64,000 bases of DNA from Roseomonas sp. HF4. GTDB lineage: Bacteria; Pseudomonadota; Alphaproteobacteria; Acetobacterales; Acetobacteraceae. The translations under genes and the position numbers were made by a program. How positions within the stretch are numbered: position 1 is the first letter of the stretch; every line of letters begins with the position of its first letter. Below the pieces are notes generated by a model. That model saw only the letters and a list, made by a program, of their open reading frames with translations, was not told the DNA's origin and made no database searches. Location of the stretch: contig NZ_STGD01000003.1 in assembly GCF_005222755.1 (NCBI RefSeq), forward strand, positions 248,001 to 312,000, read 5' to 3'. Below, piece after piece: positions 47,086 to 56,412 of this stretch.

Positions 47086-47847
47086 TCAGCGCCACGCGAC
47101 CGGGTGCTCGTAGTGCACGCCGGTCATCACCAGCCCCTCGGGCGGCGCGGTCTGGCCGGCGAGGCCGCGGTCCCGCCCGTCCAGCACCCGGCGCGGCCAG
47201 GTGGCCGGGCGCTTGCCCGCGCCGACCTCGGCCAGCGTGCCGACCATGTTGCGGACCTGGTGGTGCAGGAAGGACCGCGCCTCGGCGGTGATCACGACCT
47301 CATCCCCCAGGCGCGCGACATCCAGCCGGTCGAGCGTGCGCAACGCGGATTTCGCCTGGCAGGCGGCCGCGCGATACGCTGAGAAGTCGTGCCGGCCGAG
47401 CAGCCCCTGCGCCGCCTCGTGCATCGCCGCCGCGTCGAGCCGCCGCTGCACGTGCCAGACCCGGCCGATGTCGAGCGCCGGCCGTGCGCCGCGGTTCAGG
47501 ATGCGATAGCGATAGGCGCGGCCCGTGGCCGAGAAGCGCGCCGACCAGTCGGGCGCCACCACCGCCGCGCCGAGCACCGCGACCGGGTGCGGGCGGGTGT
47601 GGAAGTTCAGCGCTTCCCGCACGCGTTCGGGCGGCAGGTCCGCGGCGAGCGTCACATGCGCCACCTGGCCTTCCGCATGCACGCCGGCATCGGTGCGCCC
47701 GGCCGCGACGACGGCCGGCACCAGGCCGCCGTTCAGCCGCGCCGCCGCTTCCTCCAGCACAAGCTGGACCGAGGGCAAATCCCCCTGGCGCTGCCAGCCC
47801 ACGAAGGGCGCGCCGTCGTATTCCAGCAGCAGCGCGTAGGTCGCCAT
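47086..47847 (-). CDS. truA: tRNA pseudouridine(38-40) synthase
   Basis: A 253-residue TruA enzyme. The catalytic aspartate is D53 in AAGRTDAGVHAEGQV; FHTRPHP, YRILNRGARP and FLHHQVRNMVGTLAEVG are further conserved segments. Its ATG overlaps the fmt stop, so it is translationally coupled as the last gene of def-fmt-truA. Confidence 0.97.
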   Translation of the reverse strand: MATYALLLEYDGAPFVGWQRQGDLPSVQLVLEEAAARLNGGLVPAVVAAGRTDAGVHAEGQVAHVTLAADLPPERVREALNFHTRPHPVAVLGAAVVAPDWSARFSATGRAYRYRILNRGARPALDIGRVWHVQRRLDAAAMHEAAQGLLGRHDFSAYRAAACQAKSALRTLDRLDVARLGDEVVITAEARSFLHHQVRNMVGTLAEVGAGKRPATWPRRVLDGRDRGLAGQTAPPEGLVMTGVHYEHPVAWR

Positions 47848-48752
47848 CAGCCGAGCACCGTGCCGCGGGCCAGGCTGAAGCCGCGCAGGAAGGCCTCGGC
47901 GTCGAGCGGCGCGCGGCCCGGCCGCTGTAGCCGCGTCAGGCGGAGCGTGCCCTCCCCGCAGGCCACCAGTGCGGCATCGTCCAACACCGTGCCGGGCGGG
48001 CCGGCGCCGGGCACGGGGCGGGCCGCCAGCACGCGGACCTGTTCGCCGGCATGGGTGAAGAAGGTGCCGGGCCAGGGGTTGAGCGCGCGCACGCGACGTT
48101 CCAGCGCGGCGGCATCGTCTTGCCAGTCGATGCGGCCATCCTCCTTCGTCAGCTTCGGCGCGTAGGTGACGCGTTCCTCCGGCTGCGGGACGCCCGGCGG
48201 GTCCTCGGCCAGGGCGCGCAGGATGAGGCGCGCGCCGGCCTCGGCCAGCCTGTCGTGCAGGTCCTGCACCGTGGTGGCGGGGAAGATCGGCACGGCCTCC
48301 TTCAGCAGCATCGGACCGGTGTCGAGGCCTTCCTCCATTCGCATGATGGTGATGCCGGTCTCGGCGTCGCCCGCCAGGATGGCGGCATGGATGGGCGCGG
48401 CGCCGCGCCAGCGCGGCAGCAGGGAGGCATGGATGTTGAGACAGCCCCGTCGCGGCGCATCCAGCATCGCCCTCGGCAGGATCAGGCCATAGGCCGCGAC
48501 CACCGCCGCATCGAGGCCGAGCGCCGCGAAGGCCGCGTGCTCGGCCGCGTCGCGCTTCAGGCGGGCAGGCGTGCGGACGGGCAGGCCGAGGTCGAGCGCC
48601 GCGCGATGGACGGGGCAGGGGGTCTCGCGCTGGCCGCGGCCGGCGGGGCGGGGCGGCTGGCAATAGACGGCGGCGATGTCGTGCCCCGCGGCGTGCAGGG
48701 CGCGCAGCGCCGGCACCGCGAAGCCGGGGCTGCCCATGAAGGCGAGGCGCAT
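47847..48752 (-). CDS. fmt: Methionyl-tRNA formyltransferase
   Basis: A 301-residue enzyme that formylates initiator Met-tRNA. The start [19 protein letters not shown] and the signature region around [20 protein letters not shown] and [17 protein letters not shown] are clear. It lies downstream of def with a 183-bp gap filled by a compound palindrome, and overlaps truA. Confidence 0.97.
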   Translation of the reverse strand: MRLAFMGSPGFAVPALRALHAAGHDIAAVYCQPPRPAGRGQRETPCPVHRAALDLGLPVRTPARLKRDAAEHAAFAALGLDAAVVAAYGLILPRAMLDAPRRGCLNIHASLLPRWRGAAPIHAAILAGDAETGITIMRMEEGLDTGPMLLKEAVPIFPATTVQDLHDRLAEAGARLILRALAEDPPGVPQPEERVTYAPKLTKEDGRIDWQDDAAALERRVRALNPWPGTFFTHAGEQVRVLAARPVPGAGPPGTVLDDAALVACGEGTLRLTRLQRPGRAPLDAEAFLRGFSLARGTVLG

Positions 48753-48763
48753 GCTCAGGGTGT

Positions 48764-48936
48764 CCCGGAGAGGGGCTTTGCCCCTCTCCGGACCTCACCC
48801 CAACAAAGGCCGAAGGGCCTCTGGAAACCGTCACACTGGGTGCGCGACATCGACGACCGGTTCCAAAAATCGGTTTCCAAAGGCCCTTCGGCCTTTGGCG
48901 GGTGGGGTCCGGGGAGGGCGGCGCCCTCCCCGCCGT
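48764..48936. repeat. Compound palindrome between def and fmt
   Basis: Two long imperfect inverted arms, 48788-48830 and 48871-48912, pair over about 40 positions (CCGGACC...ACAAAGGCCGAAGGGCC against its complement, ending GGTTTCC). They are flanked by a hairpin on each side (GAGAGGGGCTTTGCCCCTCTC and GGAGGGCGGCGCCCTCC). The layout of outer hairpins around a long central stem resembles the dispersed A-G repeats, but the sequence is different. Confidence 0.75.
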
Positions 48937-49454
48937 CACGCCCGCTTGAGTTCCTTCGCGAGCTTGCGCAGCAGCATGTTGCGCTTGAGCGCGCTCAGGT
49001 AGTCCACGAACAGCACGCCATCCAGGTGGTCGATCTCGTGCTGCAGGCAGGCGGACAGCAGCCCCTCGCCCTCGATCTCCCGCCGCGCGCCCTCGAGGTC
49101 GTGGTAGCGCACCTTCACCCGCGCGGGGCGCGTCACGTCGGCGTACTGGCCGGGCAGCGACAGGCAGCCTTCCTCGCGCGTCGCGGTCTCGGCGCTGGCG
49201 GCGACGATCTCGGGGTTGACCAGCACGATCGGCGCGCGCGCCTCCTCCTTCTGCAGGTCGATGACCACGAGGCGCAGCAATTCGCCCACTTGCGGCGCGG
49301 CGAGCCCGATGCCGGGCGCCGCGTACATCGCCGCCAGCATCCGCGCCGAGAGATCGCGCACGCGCGCGGAATCGGACGCGCCCACGGGCTTCGCCTTGGC
49401 GCGGAGCCGCGGGTCGGGGACGAACAGGATGGGGAGTGTGGCGGCGTCGGTCAT
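48936..49454 (-). CDS. def: Peptide deformylase
   Basis: A 172-residue Fe/Zn deformylase acting on nascent N-formyl-methionine. All three motifs are present: GIGLAAPQVG, EEGCLSLPG and QHEIDHLDG. First gene of the def-fmt-truA cluster on the minus strand. Confidence 0.97.
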   Translation of the reverse strand: MTDAATLPILFVPDPRLRAKAKPVGASDSARVRDLSARMLAAMYAAPGIGLAAPQVGELLRLVVIDLQKEEARAPIVLVNPEIVAASAETATREEGCLSLPGQYADVTRPARVKVRYHDLEGARREIEGEGLLSACLQHEIDHLDGVLFVDYLSALKRNMLLRKLAKELKRA

Positions 49455-49487
49455 CGGGCCGGGCGCATGTAGACCCCGCCGCCCCCC

Positions 49488-49517
49488 CTTGCAACCGGCG
49501 GCGCGGCCGCCAAAATC
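49488..49517 (+). promoter_or_regulatory. Possible heat-shock (RpoH-type) promoter of the Hsp20 gene
   Basis: A CTTGCA element, 17-base spacer and CAAAATC lie 64 bases upstream of the Hsp20 start. CTTG-type -35 boxes are typical of alphaproteobacterial RpoH promoters, but the -10 element is a weak match. It is suggested mainly because the gene is a small heat-shock protein. Confidence 0.25.
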
Positions 49518-49580
49518 TGCGAGCGGCGGGGTGCTTCGGGTCCCGCCGCCGCTTCGCTCTCGGATGAGGAGGCTTCTCTC

Positions 49581-50036
49581 GTGTCACGCCAGTCGCTGTT
49601 CGGCTCGCCCCTGTTCCTCGGCTTCGACCACCTCGAGCAGATGCTCGACCGGGTCGGCAAGAATGCCGATGGCTATCCCCCCTACAACATCGAGCAGACG
49701 GCCGAGAACCGGCTGCGCATCACGCTGGCCGTGGCCGGCTTCGCGATGGACGACCTGCAGATCACGCAGGAGGACAACCAGCTCGTGATCCGCGGCCGCC
49801 AGAAGGACGACAGCGAGGGGCGCGTCTTCCTCCATCGCGGCATCGCCGCGCGCCAGTTCCAGCGCGCCTTCGTGATGGCCGAGGGGATGGAGGTCGAGGG
49901 CGCCTGGCTCGACAACGGACTGCTACATATCGACCTGCGGCGCCCGCAGCCCGAAACCCGCGTCAAGACCATCCGGATCGGCGCCCGCACCAATGGCCCG
50001 ACCGCGATCGTGGAGGGCCGCCCCGACCAGGGCTGA
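49581..50036 (+). CDS. Small heat-shock protein Hsp20 (IbpA type)
   Basis: A 151-residue ATP-independent holdase. The alpha-crystallin domain covers about 35-130, with YPPYNIEQTAENRLRITLAV, ENQ-like strand EDNQLVIRGR and the hallmark FLHRGIAARQFQRAF (IbpA-like). The GTG start at 49581 follows GAGGAGG. Followed 79 bp later by a DUF1150 gene, a standing pair in alphaproteobacteria. Confidence 0.95.
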   Translation: MSRQSLFGSPLFLGFDHLEQMLDRVGKNADGYPPYNIEQTAENRLRITLAVAGFAMDDLQITQEDNQLVIRGRQKDDSEGRVFLHRGIAARQFQRAFVMAEGMEVEGAWLDNGLLHIDLRRPQPETRVKTIRIGARTNGPTAIVEGRPDQG

Positions 50037-50115
50037 CCCCCTTTCCCAGCCGGGCCCCCGGGGCCGGCACAAAGGCCGTGCGGGCCCCTTGGGGACGCCC
50101 GGCAGGAGACCTGAG

Positions 50116-50367
50116 ATGAACGATCATGACGAATTCGACGACGAGGCGCCGGACCTGACCGCGGCGCAGCTCCGCGCGCTGTCGCCGCTCGACTGGGCGC
50201 GCTACGGCGCCCAGCGGATCGCCTATGTGCGGCCGGTGCTGCTGGACGGGCAGCCGGCGGTCGCGATCCACGCCGCCGACGGCACGCCGATCGGCGCCGC
50301 GCCGACCATGGACCTTGCCGCCGCGGCGATCCGCCAGCACGGGATGGGGCCGGCGCTGGTGCATTGA
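50116..50367 (+). CDS. DUF1150 family protein
   Basis: An 83-residue acidic protein matching DUF1150, with LSPLDWARYGAQRIAYVRPV and AVAIHAADGTPIGAAP. Function unknown; genes of this family often follow hsp20 in alphaproteobacteria, implying a stress-related role. The ATG at 50116 has GGAGAC upstream. Confidence 0.88.
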   Translation: MNDHDEFDDEAPDLTAAQLRALSPLDWARYGAQRIAYVRPVLLDGQPAVAIHAADGTPIGAAPTMDLAAAAIRQHGMGPALVH

Positions 50368-50413
50368 GGCCGCGTCTGCAATAGGACCTGCTCCGCCATC
50401 CAAGGGGATCGGT

Positions 50414-50797
50414 TTGGAGACGAGCGACGCGCCGGGCGGGGGAAACGGGCAGGACGGACCGGACCGCGCCCGCGCCGCGATGTCGCCGCCCCGCGCCCGC
50501 GCGATCGCTCGCAGGGCGCGCCGCCTCGCGACGCCCGAGGCCGCCGCCGCGGCCGCCGCGGCGCTGATCCCGGCGCCCCTGCCGCCAGCCTGCCGTCTGG
50601 CCTGCGCCCTTGCCCTGCTACGCGCCGGCTTCGCGGTCGAGGCCCTCGCGCTGGTGATGGCCGATGCCGCTGCGCTGATGCATCCCTCCGCCGCGCGCGT
50701 GCTCGGCCAGGTGGCGCCGGTGCCCGGCCTGCCGCCCGGCTTCGCCGCCATGGCGGCGGCGTTCCTGCGGCGCCGCCAGGACGGCGCGGCGGCGTGA
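50414..50797 (+). CDS. Ala-rich hypothetical protein upstream of the GT61 fusion
   Basis: A 127-residue Ala/Arg/Pro-rich helical protein, not recognised. The TTG at 50414 has AGGGG at ideal distance; an ATG at 50480 is an alternative and would give 105 residues. Its stop overlaps the GTG start of the following gene (GTGA), which argues that it is genuinely translated and coupled with that gene. The core RAGFAVEALALVMADAAALM is a helix-rich segment. Confidence 0.6.
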   Translation: METSDAPGGGNGQDGPDRARAAMSPPRARAIARRARRLATPEAAAAAAAALIPAPLPPACRLACALALLRAGFAVEALALVMADAAALMHPSAARVLGQVAPVPGLPPGFAAMAAAFLRRRQDGAAA

Positions 50798-53094
50798 CGC
50801 GCATCGTCTATGAGGATGACCACCTGTGCGTGGTGCATCGGCCGGGCGCGTCGTGCTTCGCCGTCGCGACCTTCGGCGGCATCGCGCAGCGGCCGCAGGG
50901 GCTGCGCATCTGGGCAGACCGGCCGGTCGAGGCGCTCGACCTCGAGGCCTTCGGCTTCCTGGGGAAGTCGCCCAACTGGTATCCGGCCGAGGCCATGGCC
51001 CGCGCGGCGCCGGTGGTGGCCGCGCTGCGGCGCGGGCCGTTGATCGGCTACGGCTACAGCATGGGCGGCTATGCCGCGCTGAAATATGGCCGCCTGCTCT
51101 GCCTCGATGCCGCCCTCGCGGTCTCCCCGCAGGTGTCGATCGACCCGGCCGAGGTGCCGAACGACCGCCGCTTCCACCGCCGCTTCGACCCCACCTTGCA
51201 CGCCGCGATGGGGGTGCGGGAGGAGGACCTGGCACCCTTCCCCGTGGTGGTCGCCGACCCCTGGTTCCGGCTCGACCGCCTGCATGCGGATCGCGCCGGC
51301 CCTGCCGACCGCGTCGCGCGCATCTGGCTGCCCTTCATGCGCCACGCGACGATCGGCCGGCTCGCCGGCACCGACATCCTGCGCGATGCGCTGGACCTCA
51401 TGCTGCAACGGGATGCGGTTGGGCTTGCGGCCCTGCTGCGCGCGCGGCGCGCGCGTTCGGCCCATTGGCATCTGGTGATGGCGCGGGAGGCCACGCGCCG
51501 CGGGCGCGACGCGACCACTGCCGCGCTCACGCGCCGAGCCGAGGCGCTCGGCGCCGCGCCGGCCGCGCTCGCGGCGCTTCGCGCAACGGCGCGGCTGGAC
51601 GCGACCATGCGCGAGGCCCGTGGCCGCGCCTTTTTCGCCGTGTCCCCCGATGCTGCGCGCCCCGGCGCCTGGGCTGCGGCCAATGCTGCTGCGCTCGGCG
51701 CGAACCCGACGGGTGTCCCGCCCGATGCCGTGATGACCGCGATCAACGCCGCCCTCGGGGCGCCCGACCCCAAGGCCCCCTTCGCCGCGTCCGAGTTCGC
51801 CATCGCCGTCGGCCTGCCGGTGCCGCAGCGGCGCATGGCGGCCCAGCGCCTCGCCGTGCGTGGCCATGGGCTGGCGGCGCTGGCCGTCCTGCTTGCCGAC
51901 CCGGCCGTCATCCGGGACGACGCGGCGCGCGCGGCCATGGTGCCGATGCTCGGCACGATCCTGCGCGACCGCACGCTGCCGCCGCCCTGGCGCGCCTGCG
52001 TCGCGGCGTTGCGGACCAGCATCCTGCGCACAGGCCTGCCCGCGGGCGGCCGGGTCGACCCCGGCGCTGCCCAGGCCTCGCGCTTCCAGGAGCCGGGCCC
52101 TGCGGCGCGCCGGGCACTCGCGCGCGTGCCCCGCGTGCTCGAGGGCGCGGGCGTCGTCGCGCGCGTCGCGCGCGAAATCCGCGTGGCGGTGGCCTCGCAG
52201 GGCGATGCCTTCGCCCCGCCGGCGCGGCACAACCTGAGGCTTCTGCGGGATGTATACGTCAACGATGCGGGCCAGATCTGGGGCCGCGACGGGACACTAC
52301 ACCGGTCGAACGGCCGGCCGGTGCCCCCGGCCAGCCTGGAGGCGATGCGCGCCGCACCGGAGTTCGCAGAGGCCGCCTGGGCGGTCGAGGCCAACCGCAA
52401 CATCTACCACTGGACGATCGACGTGCTGCCAGGCCTCGCCTGGCGGCTGGATGGCGCGGGGGCAGGCATGCCGGTGCTGATCCACTCTTCCGCGCCGGGA
52501 TATGTGCGGACGTGGCTCCACTTGGCCGCCGCGGCGCCCTTGCCGTTGGCCGAGGCGGGCGCGGCTGCCTTCGTCAGGCGCCTGCATTTCGGTCCGACCG
52601 GCATCGAGGGCCTGGACCCCGCTGGCCGGCATGCGGGCTACCTGGCGCGCATGGCGGCCCGTGCCGATGCGGGTCGCGCGCCCGACGCGCCCCGGCGGCT
52701 CTATGTATCCCGCCGCGACACCCCGCGCCGGGCCATCGCGAACGAGGCGGCGTTGGAGGAGGCGCTTGCGGAGCGCGGCTTCACCGCCGTCATGCTGAGC
52801 GGGCTGCCACTGCCCGAGCAGATTGCGCTGTTCCGCGGCGCCGAGGTCATCGCGGGGCCGCATGGCGCGGGCCTCGTGCACCTGGTGGCCGCGCCGCGTG
52901 GGCGCCGCGTCTTCGAGATCCTGCGCGAGAGCGGCGGCGACATGCGCCCGCTCGCGTGCTTCGCGCGCATTTCCCGCCTTGCGGGACACGACCACGCCAT
53001 CGCACTCGTGCCGTTCGGGGAGGTCGGCTCCGGCTGGACGATCGATATCCGGGAGGTGACGGCCGGGCTCGATCGCTTCCTCGCTGACGCCTGA
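50794..53094 (+). CDS. Fusion of alpha/beta-hydrolase-like domain and GT61 glycosyltransferase
   Basis: A 766-residue protein with two recognisable ends. The N-terminal about 230 residues look like an alpha/beta hydrolase with nucleophile elbow GYGYSMGG (S89). The C-terminal part (about 480-760) matches glycosyltransferase family 61 / DUF563: LYVSRRDTPRRAIANE (636-651), LPEQIALFRGAEVIAGPHGA (673-692) and the following GLVHLVA. The middle is Ala-rich helical. No signal peptide or membrane helix is seen, so it is probably a cytoplasmic polysaccharide-modifying or assembling enzyme. The GTG start overlaps the preceding stop. Confidence 0.8.
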   Translation: MTRIVYEDDHLCVVHRPGASCFAVATFGGIAQRPQGLRIWADRPVEALDLEAFGFLGKSPNWYPAEAMARAAPVVAALRRGPLIGYGYSMGGYAALKYGRLLCLDAALAVSPQVSIDPAEVPNDRRFHRRFDPTLHAAMGVREEDLAPFPVVVADPWFRLDRLHADRAGPADRVARIWLPFMRHATIGRLAGTDILRDALDLMLQRDAVGLAALLRARRARSAHWHLVMAREATRRGRDATTAALTRRAEALGAAPAALAALRATARLDATMREARGRAFFAVSPDAARPGAWAAANAAALGANPTGVPPDAVMTAINAALGAPDPKAPFAASEFAIAVGLPVPQRRMAAQRLAVRGHGLAALAVLLADPAVIRDDAARAAMVPMLGTILRDRTLPPPWRACVAALRTSILRTGLPAGGRVDPGAAQASRFQEPGPAARRALARVPRVLEGAGVVARVAREIRVAVASQGDAFAPPARHNLRLLRDVYVNDAGQIWGRDGTLHRSNGRPVPPASLEAMRAAPEFAEAAWAVEANRNIYHWTIDVLPGLAWRLDGAGAGMPVLIHSSAPGYVRTWLHLAAAAPLPLAEAGAAAFVRRLHFGPTGIEGLDPAGRHAGYLARMAARADAGRAPDAPRRLYVSRRDTPRRAIANEAALEEALAERGFTAVMLSGLPLPEQIALFRGAEVIAGPHGAGLVHLVAAPRGRRVFEILRESGGDMRPLACFARISRLAGHDHAIALVPFGEVGSGWTIDIREVTAGLDRFLADA

Positions 53095-53128
53095 TTTCGG
53101 TGGGCGAGGTCGCGGCTCTGGGCAGAAA

Positions 53129-53266
53129 GGGCGGGGGAAGAGGGAACGCCCCTCCCACACACTCTCAACCTTCTCCGTCACCTGGCGCCCGACCACCCAT
53201 GATCAGCGCCAGATGCCAGAGAAGGGAGGGGGCTCGGGGGAGGTTCTCCTTCCCCAACCTTTCGAG
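53129..53266 (+). repeat. Dispersed palindromic repeat, copy F
   Basis: Left arm GCGGGGGAAGAGGGAACGCC, then CTCAACCTTCTCCGTCACCT, inner GGCGCCC/AGCGCCA, GAGAAGGGAGGGGGCTCGGG, and right hairpin GGGGGAGGTTCTCCTTCCCC ending AACCTT. It lies between convergent stops at 53094 and 53350. Confidence 0.75.
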
Positions 53267-53349
53267 GCCCCCCCCGGTTCGAAAGACCCGCCGCGCTGGG
53301 TTGCGCGCCAGCCGCGGCGAAATCCCAACGCCCGCGGAGTTCCTGTCGA

Positions 53350-53943
53350 TCACACCGCGCCCGGGTCAATCCACCCCACATTCCCGTCGGCGCGCCGATA
53401 GACCACGTTGAGCGCGCGCGTCGCCTGGTTGCGGAACATCAGCACCGGCACGTGTGCGAGGTCCATGCGCATCACCGCCTCTCCCACGCTCAGCAGCGCG
53501 ATCTCGGCCGGGTGCTCGGCGATGATGGCGCCGTGGTCGGCGCCGTCGGGCGGGGCGGCCTCCTCCTCGTCGCCATGGGCCTGCAGCACGCGCTCGCGCC
53601 CCTTCGGCGCCGCCTCGGCGGCCGCGTCGCGGTCCGGGGCGGCGGAGCGGGCGTGCTCGTTCATCCGGCGGCGATAGCGGCGCAGGCGCTTGGCCAGGTG
53701 CTCCGCCGCCTCCTCGAAGGCGCGGTGGGCGTCGGGGCCTTCCCCCTCCGCCCGCATGGTCAGGCCGCGCCCGGCCTTGAGGTTGATGTCACAGGCGAAA
53801 TGCGCACGGGAGCGATGGAAGGTGACGTTCGCCTCGATCGCGTGGTCGAAGTACTTCTGCGTGATGGCCTCGAGGCCGTCGCGCACATGGACCTTCAGCG
53901 CCTCTCCGGTATCGACCTGCTTGCCTGCGACAGTGACATGCAT
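53350..53943 (-). CDS. hpf: Ribosome hibernation-promoting factor, long form
   Basis: A 197-residue long HPF. The N-terminal ribosome-binding domain (about 1-100; MHVTVAGKQVDTGEALKVHV) is joined by an acidic linker to a C-terminal dimerisation domain (about 140-197; PVLMFRNQATRALNVVYRR). It drives 100S ribosome dimers in stationary phase. It lies downstream of rpoN, the usual order rpoN-hpf; ptsN is not seen next to it. Confidence 0.95.
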   Translation of the reverse strand: MHVTVAGKQVDTGEALKVHVRDGLEAITQKYFDHAIEANVTFHRSRAHFACDINLKAGRGLTMRAEGEGPDAHRAFEEAAEHLAKRLRRYRRRMNEHARSAAPDRDAAAEAAPKGRERVLQAHGDEEEAAPPDGADHGAIIAEHPAEIALLSVGEAVMRMDLAHVPVLMFRNQATRALNVVYRRADGNVGWIDPGAV

Positions 53944-54063
53944 GGGGCTTTGCCCTCCTTCTTCCGAGTGAGAAGGGGAGGGGCCGCGCCCAGGAAACCT
54001 GACCTGCGGCGACCGTATCGGCGGCCCGCATCCTCCGCGCGGGCCGGGCAGGCCTGGGTCGGG

Positions 54064-55539
54064 TCAGGCCGGGACGGCCTTCTCCCTTCTGCGCTGCACC
54101 GATGACGGTATCCGCAGCGCATCGCGGTATTTGGCCACGGTCCTGCGGGCGATGTCCACGCCTTCCGAACGAAGACGTTCGACGATCGCATCGTCCGAGA
54201 GGACGTCGTCCGCGCGTTCGGCGTCCACCATCGCCTTGATGCGGTGGCGGACCGCCTCGGCGCTGACGGAGCAGCCGCCCGCCGTGCCGGCGATGGCGGT
54301 GGTGAAGAAGTACTTGAGGTCGAAGGTGCCGCGCGGCGTCGCGATCGCCTTGTTGGACGTGACGCGGGAGACGGTGCTCTCGTGCATCCCCACCTCCTCG
54401 GCCACGTCGCGCAGGATCAGCGGGCGCAGATGCGCGACGCCGTGGCGGAAGAAGCCGTCCTGGCGGCGGATGATCTCGCTGGCGACCTTCAGGATCGTGT
54501 TGGCGCGCTGCTCGAGCGACTTCACGAGCCAGGAGGCGGTCTGGAGCCGCTCGGCGACCCATGCCTTCTCCTCGCGCGACCGGGCGCCGACCACGGCGCG
54601 GGCGTGGAAGCCGCGGTTGAGCAGGACGCGCGGCAGGGTCTCGGGGTTGAGCTCCACGATCCAGTCGTCGTCCGGGCCGCGGCGCATCAGCACGTCGGGC
54701 ACCAGCGTCTGCGCCGGCGGCGCGTCGAACGACGCGCCGGGCTTTGGGTCGAGGCGGCGGAGTTCGGCCACCATCTCGGCCATGTCGTCGGCATCGACGC
54801 CGCAGACGCGCTGCAGGCCGCGCAAGTCGCGCCGCGCCAGCATCTCTAGGTTGTCGAGCAGCGCGGCCATGGCGGGGTCGTAGCGGTTCCTCTCCTGCAG
54901 CTGGACCATCAGGCATTCGCGCAGGTCGGCGCAGAACATGCCGACCGGGTCGAAGCGCTGCATGCGCCGGCGGACGGCCTCGACGGTCGCTTCCTCGCAG
55001 CCGAGCGCGGCGGCGATGGCGGCCGACGGCATCGCGAGCCGCCCGGCCGGATCCACCAGCGCCATCAGGTTGGCCGCGATGACGCGGTCGCGGTGGTCGG
55101 CGAAGGTCAGGCGGACCTGCTCGCCGATATGCTCGCGCAGGTTTTTCTCGGGCGCGGGCATCGCGTCGATGCCGGACAGGTCGTCGTCGAAATCCGCGCG
55201 GCCGCCGCTGCCCATAGGCGGCGTGCCGGCATCGTAGACATTGTCCCATTCGGTATCGAGGGGTGCCGCGGATTCGGCCGGCAGCACGTCGGAGGCGGCG
55301 GCGGTGGCGGCGTCGGGCGCCTCCGGCCCCGCGGGCAGCGGGTCGGTGCCGCGACCGGCATCGGGGCCGGGCAGGGGGCGGTCGTCGCGCTCGAGCAGCG
55401 GGTTGCGTTCCAGCTCTTCCTCGACGAAGGCCGTGACCTCGATGTTGGAGGATTGCAGCAGCTTGATCGCCTGCCGCAGCTGCGGCGTCATCACGAGCTG
55501 CTGCGAGTGGCGGAGGTCGAGGCGCGGGGCGAGGGACAT
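54064..55539 (-). CDS. rpoN: RNA polymerase sigma-54 factor
   Basis: A 491-residue sigma-54. Region I (SQQLVMTPQLRQAIKLLQSS) is at the N-terminus, followed by an acidic region II, the core-binding region, the HTH (HESTVSRVTSNKAIATPRG) and the RpoN box near the end (ARRTVAKYRDAL, about 464-475). It directs transcription from -24/-12 promoters with enhancer proteins such as NtrC; a candidate target promoter, glnBA, is in this window. It lies downstream of lptB. Confidence 0.97.
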   Translation of the reverse strand: MSLAPRLDLRHSQQLVMTPQLRQAIKLLQSSNIEVTAFVEEELERNPLLERDDRPLPGPDAGRGTDPLPAGPEAPDAATAAASDVLPAESAAPLDTEWDNVYDAGTPPMGSGGRADFDDDLSGIDAMPAPEKNLREHIGEQVRLTFADHRDRVIAANLMALVDPAGRLAMPSAAIAAALGCEEATVEAVRRRMQRFDPVGMFCADLRECLMVQLQERNRYDPAMAALLDNLEMLARRDLRGLQRVCGVDADDMAEMVAELRRLDPKPGASFDAPPAQTLVPDVLMRRGPDDDWIVELNPETLPRVLLNRGFHARAVVGARSREEKAWVAERLQTASWLVKSLEQRANTILKVASEIIRRQDGFFRHGVAHLRPLILRDVAEEVGMHESTVSRVTSNKAIATPRGTFDLKYFFTTAIAGTAGGCSVSAEAVRHRIKAMVDAERADDVLSDDAIVERLRSEGVDIARRTVAKYRDALRIPSSVQRRREKAVPA

Positions 55540-55659
55540 CAGCCCGCGTCGCGCTGCCGGGCAGCGCCCTCCCGCGATGCATGCGCGGCTGGCCGTGGCC
55601 CCGTCGCGGCGGTGCCGAGGCAGGCACCCGGTGTGGTGGCTGCGGGCATGACGGCCAAG

Positions 55660-56412
55660 CTAGAGACTGAACCTTTCGCCGAGGTAGACGCGGCGCACCC
55701 CTTCATGCGCGACGATGTCGCGGGGGCTGCCCTCCATCAGCACCTGGCCGTCGTGCAGGATGTAGGCGCGGTCGATGATCTCGAGCGTCTCGCGCACGTT
55801 GTGGTCGGTGATCAGCACGCCGATGCCGCGGTCCTTGAGGTGCTTGACCAGGTCGCGGATCTCGCCCACCGCGATCGGGTCGATGCCGGCCAGCGGTTCG
55901 TCGAGCAGGATGTAGGCCGGGTGCGTCGCCAGCGCGCGGGCGATCTCGCAGCGCCGGCGTTCCCCGCCCGACAGCGCCAGCGCCGGCGCGCGGCGCAGAT
56001 GGGAGATGCCGAATTCCGCAAGCAGGCTGTCGAGCATCTGTTCCCGGCGGTCGCGGATCGGCTCCACGACCTCGAGAGCCGCGCGGATGTTGTCCTCCAC
56101 ATTGAGGCCCCGGAAGATCGAGGCCTCCTGCGGCAGGTAGCCGAGGCCGAGGCGCGCGCGCCGGTACATCGGCAGCGTCGTCACGTCGTGCCCGTCCATC
56201 AGCACCTGGCCCTCGTCGGGCTGCACGAGGCCGGTGATCATGTAGAAGGTCGTGGTCTTGCCGGCGCCGTTCGGGCCGAGCAGGCCGACAGCCTCCCCCC
56301 GCCGGACGGAGATCGAAACGCCGCGCACGACGGGCCGCTTCTTGTAGCGCTTGCCGAGGCCCTTCGCGACCAGCCAGCCGCCGCCTTCGAGCACGCGGAG
56401 CGGTTCGGTCAT
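55660..56412 (-). CDS. lptB: LPS export ABC transporter ATPase
   Basis: A 250-residue ATPase of the LptB2FGC lipopolysaccharide extractor. Walker [12 protein letters not shown]-loop LPQEASIF, signature [13 protein letters not shown], Walker [13 protein letters not shown] and H-loop ITDHNVRET are all intact. The ATG overlaps the lptA stop by 4 bp. Order kdsD-lptC-lptA-lptB-rpoN. Confidence 0.97.
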   Translation of the reverse strand: MTEPLRVLEGGGWLVAKGLGKRYKKRPVVRGVSISVRRGEAVGLLGPNGAGKTTTFYMITGLVQPDEGQVLMDGHDVTTLPMYRRARLGLGYLPQEASIFRGLNVEDNIRAALEVVEPIRDRREQMLDSLLAEFGISHLRRAPALALSGGERRRCEIARALATHPAYILLDEPLAGIDPIAVGEIRDLVKHLKDRGIGVLITDHNVRETLEIIDRAYILHDGQVLMEGSPRDIVAHEGVRRVYLGERFSL

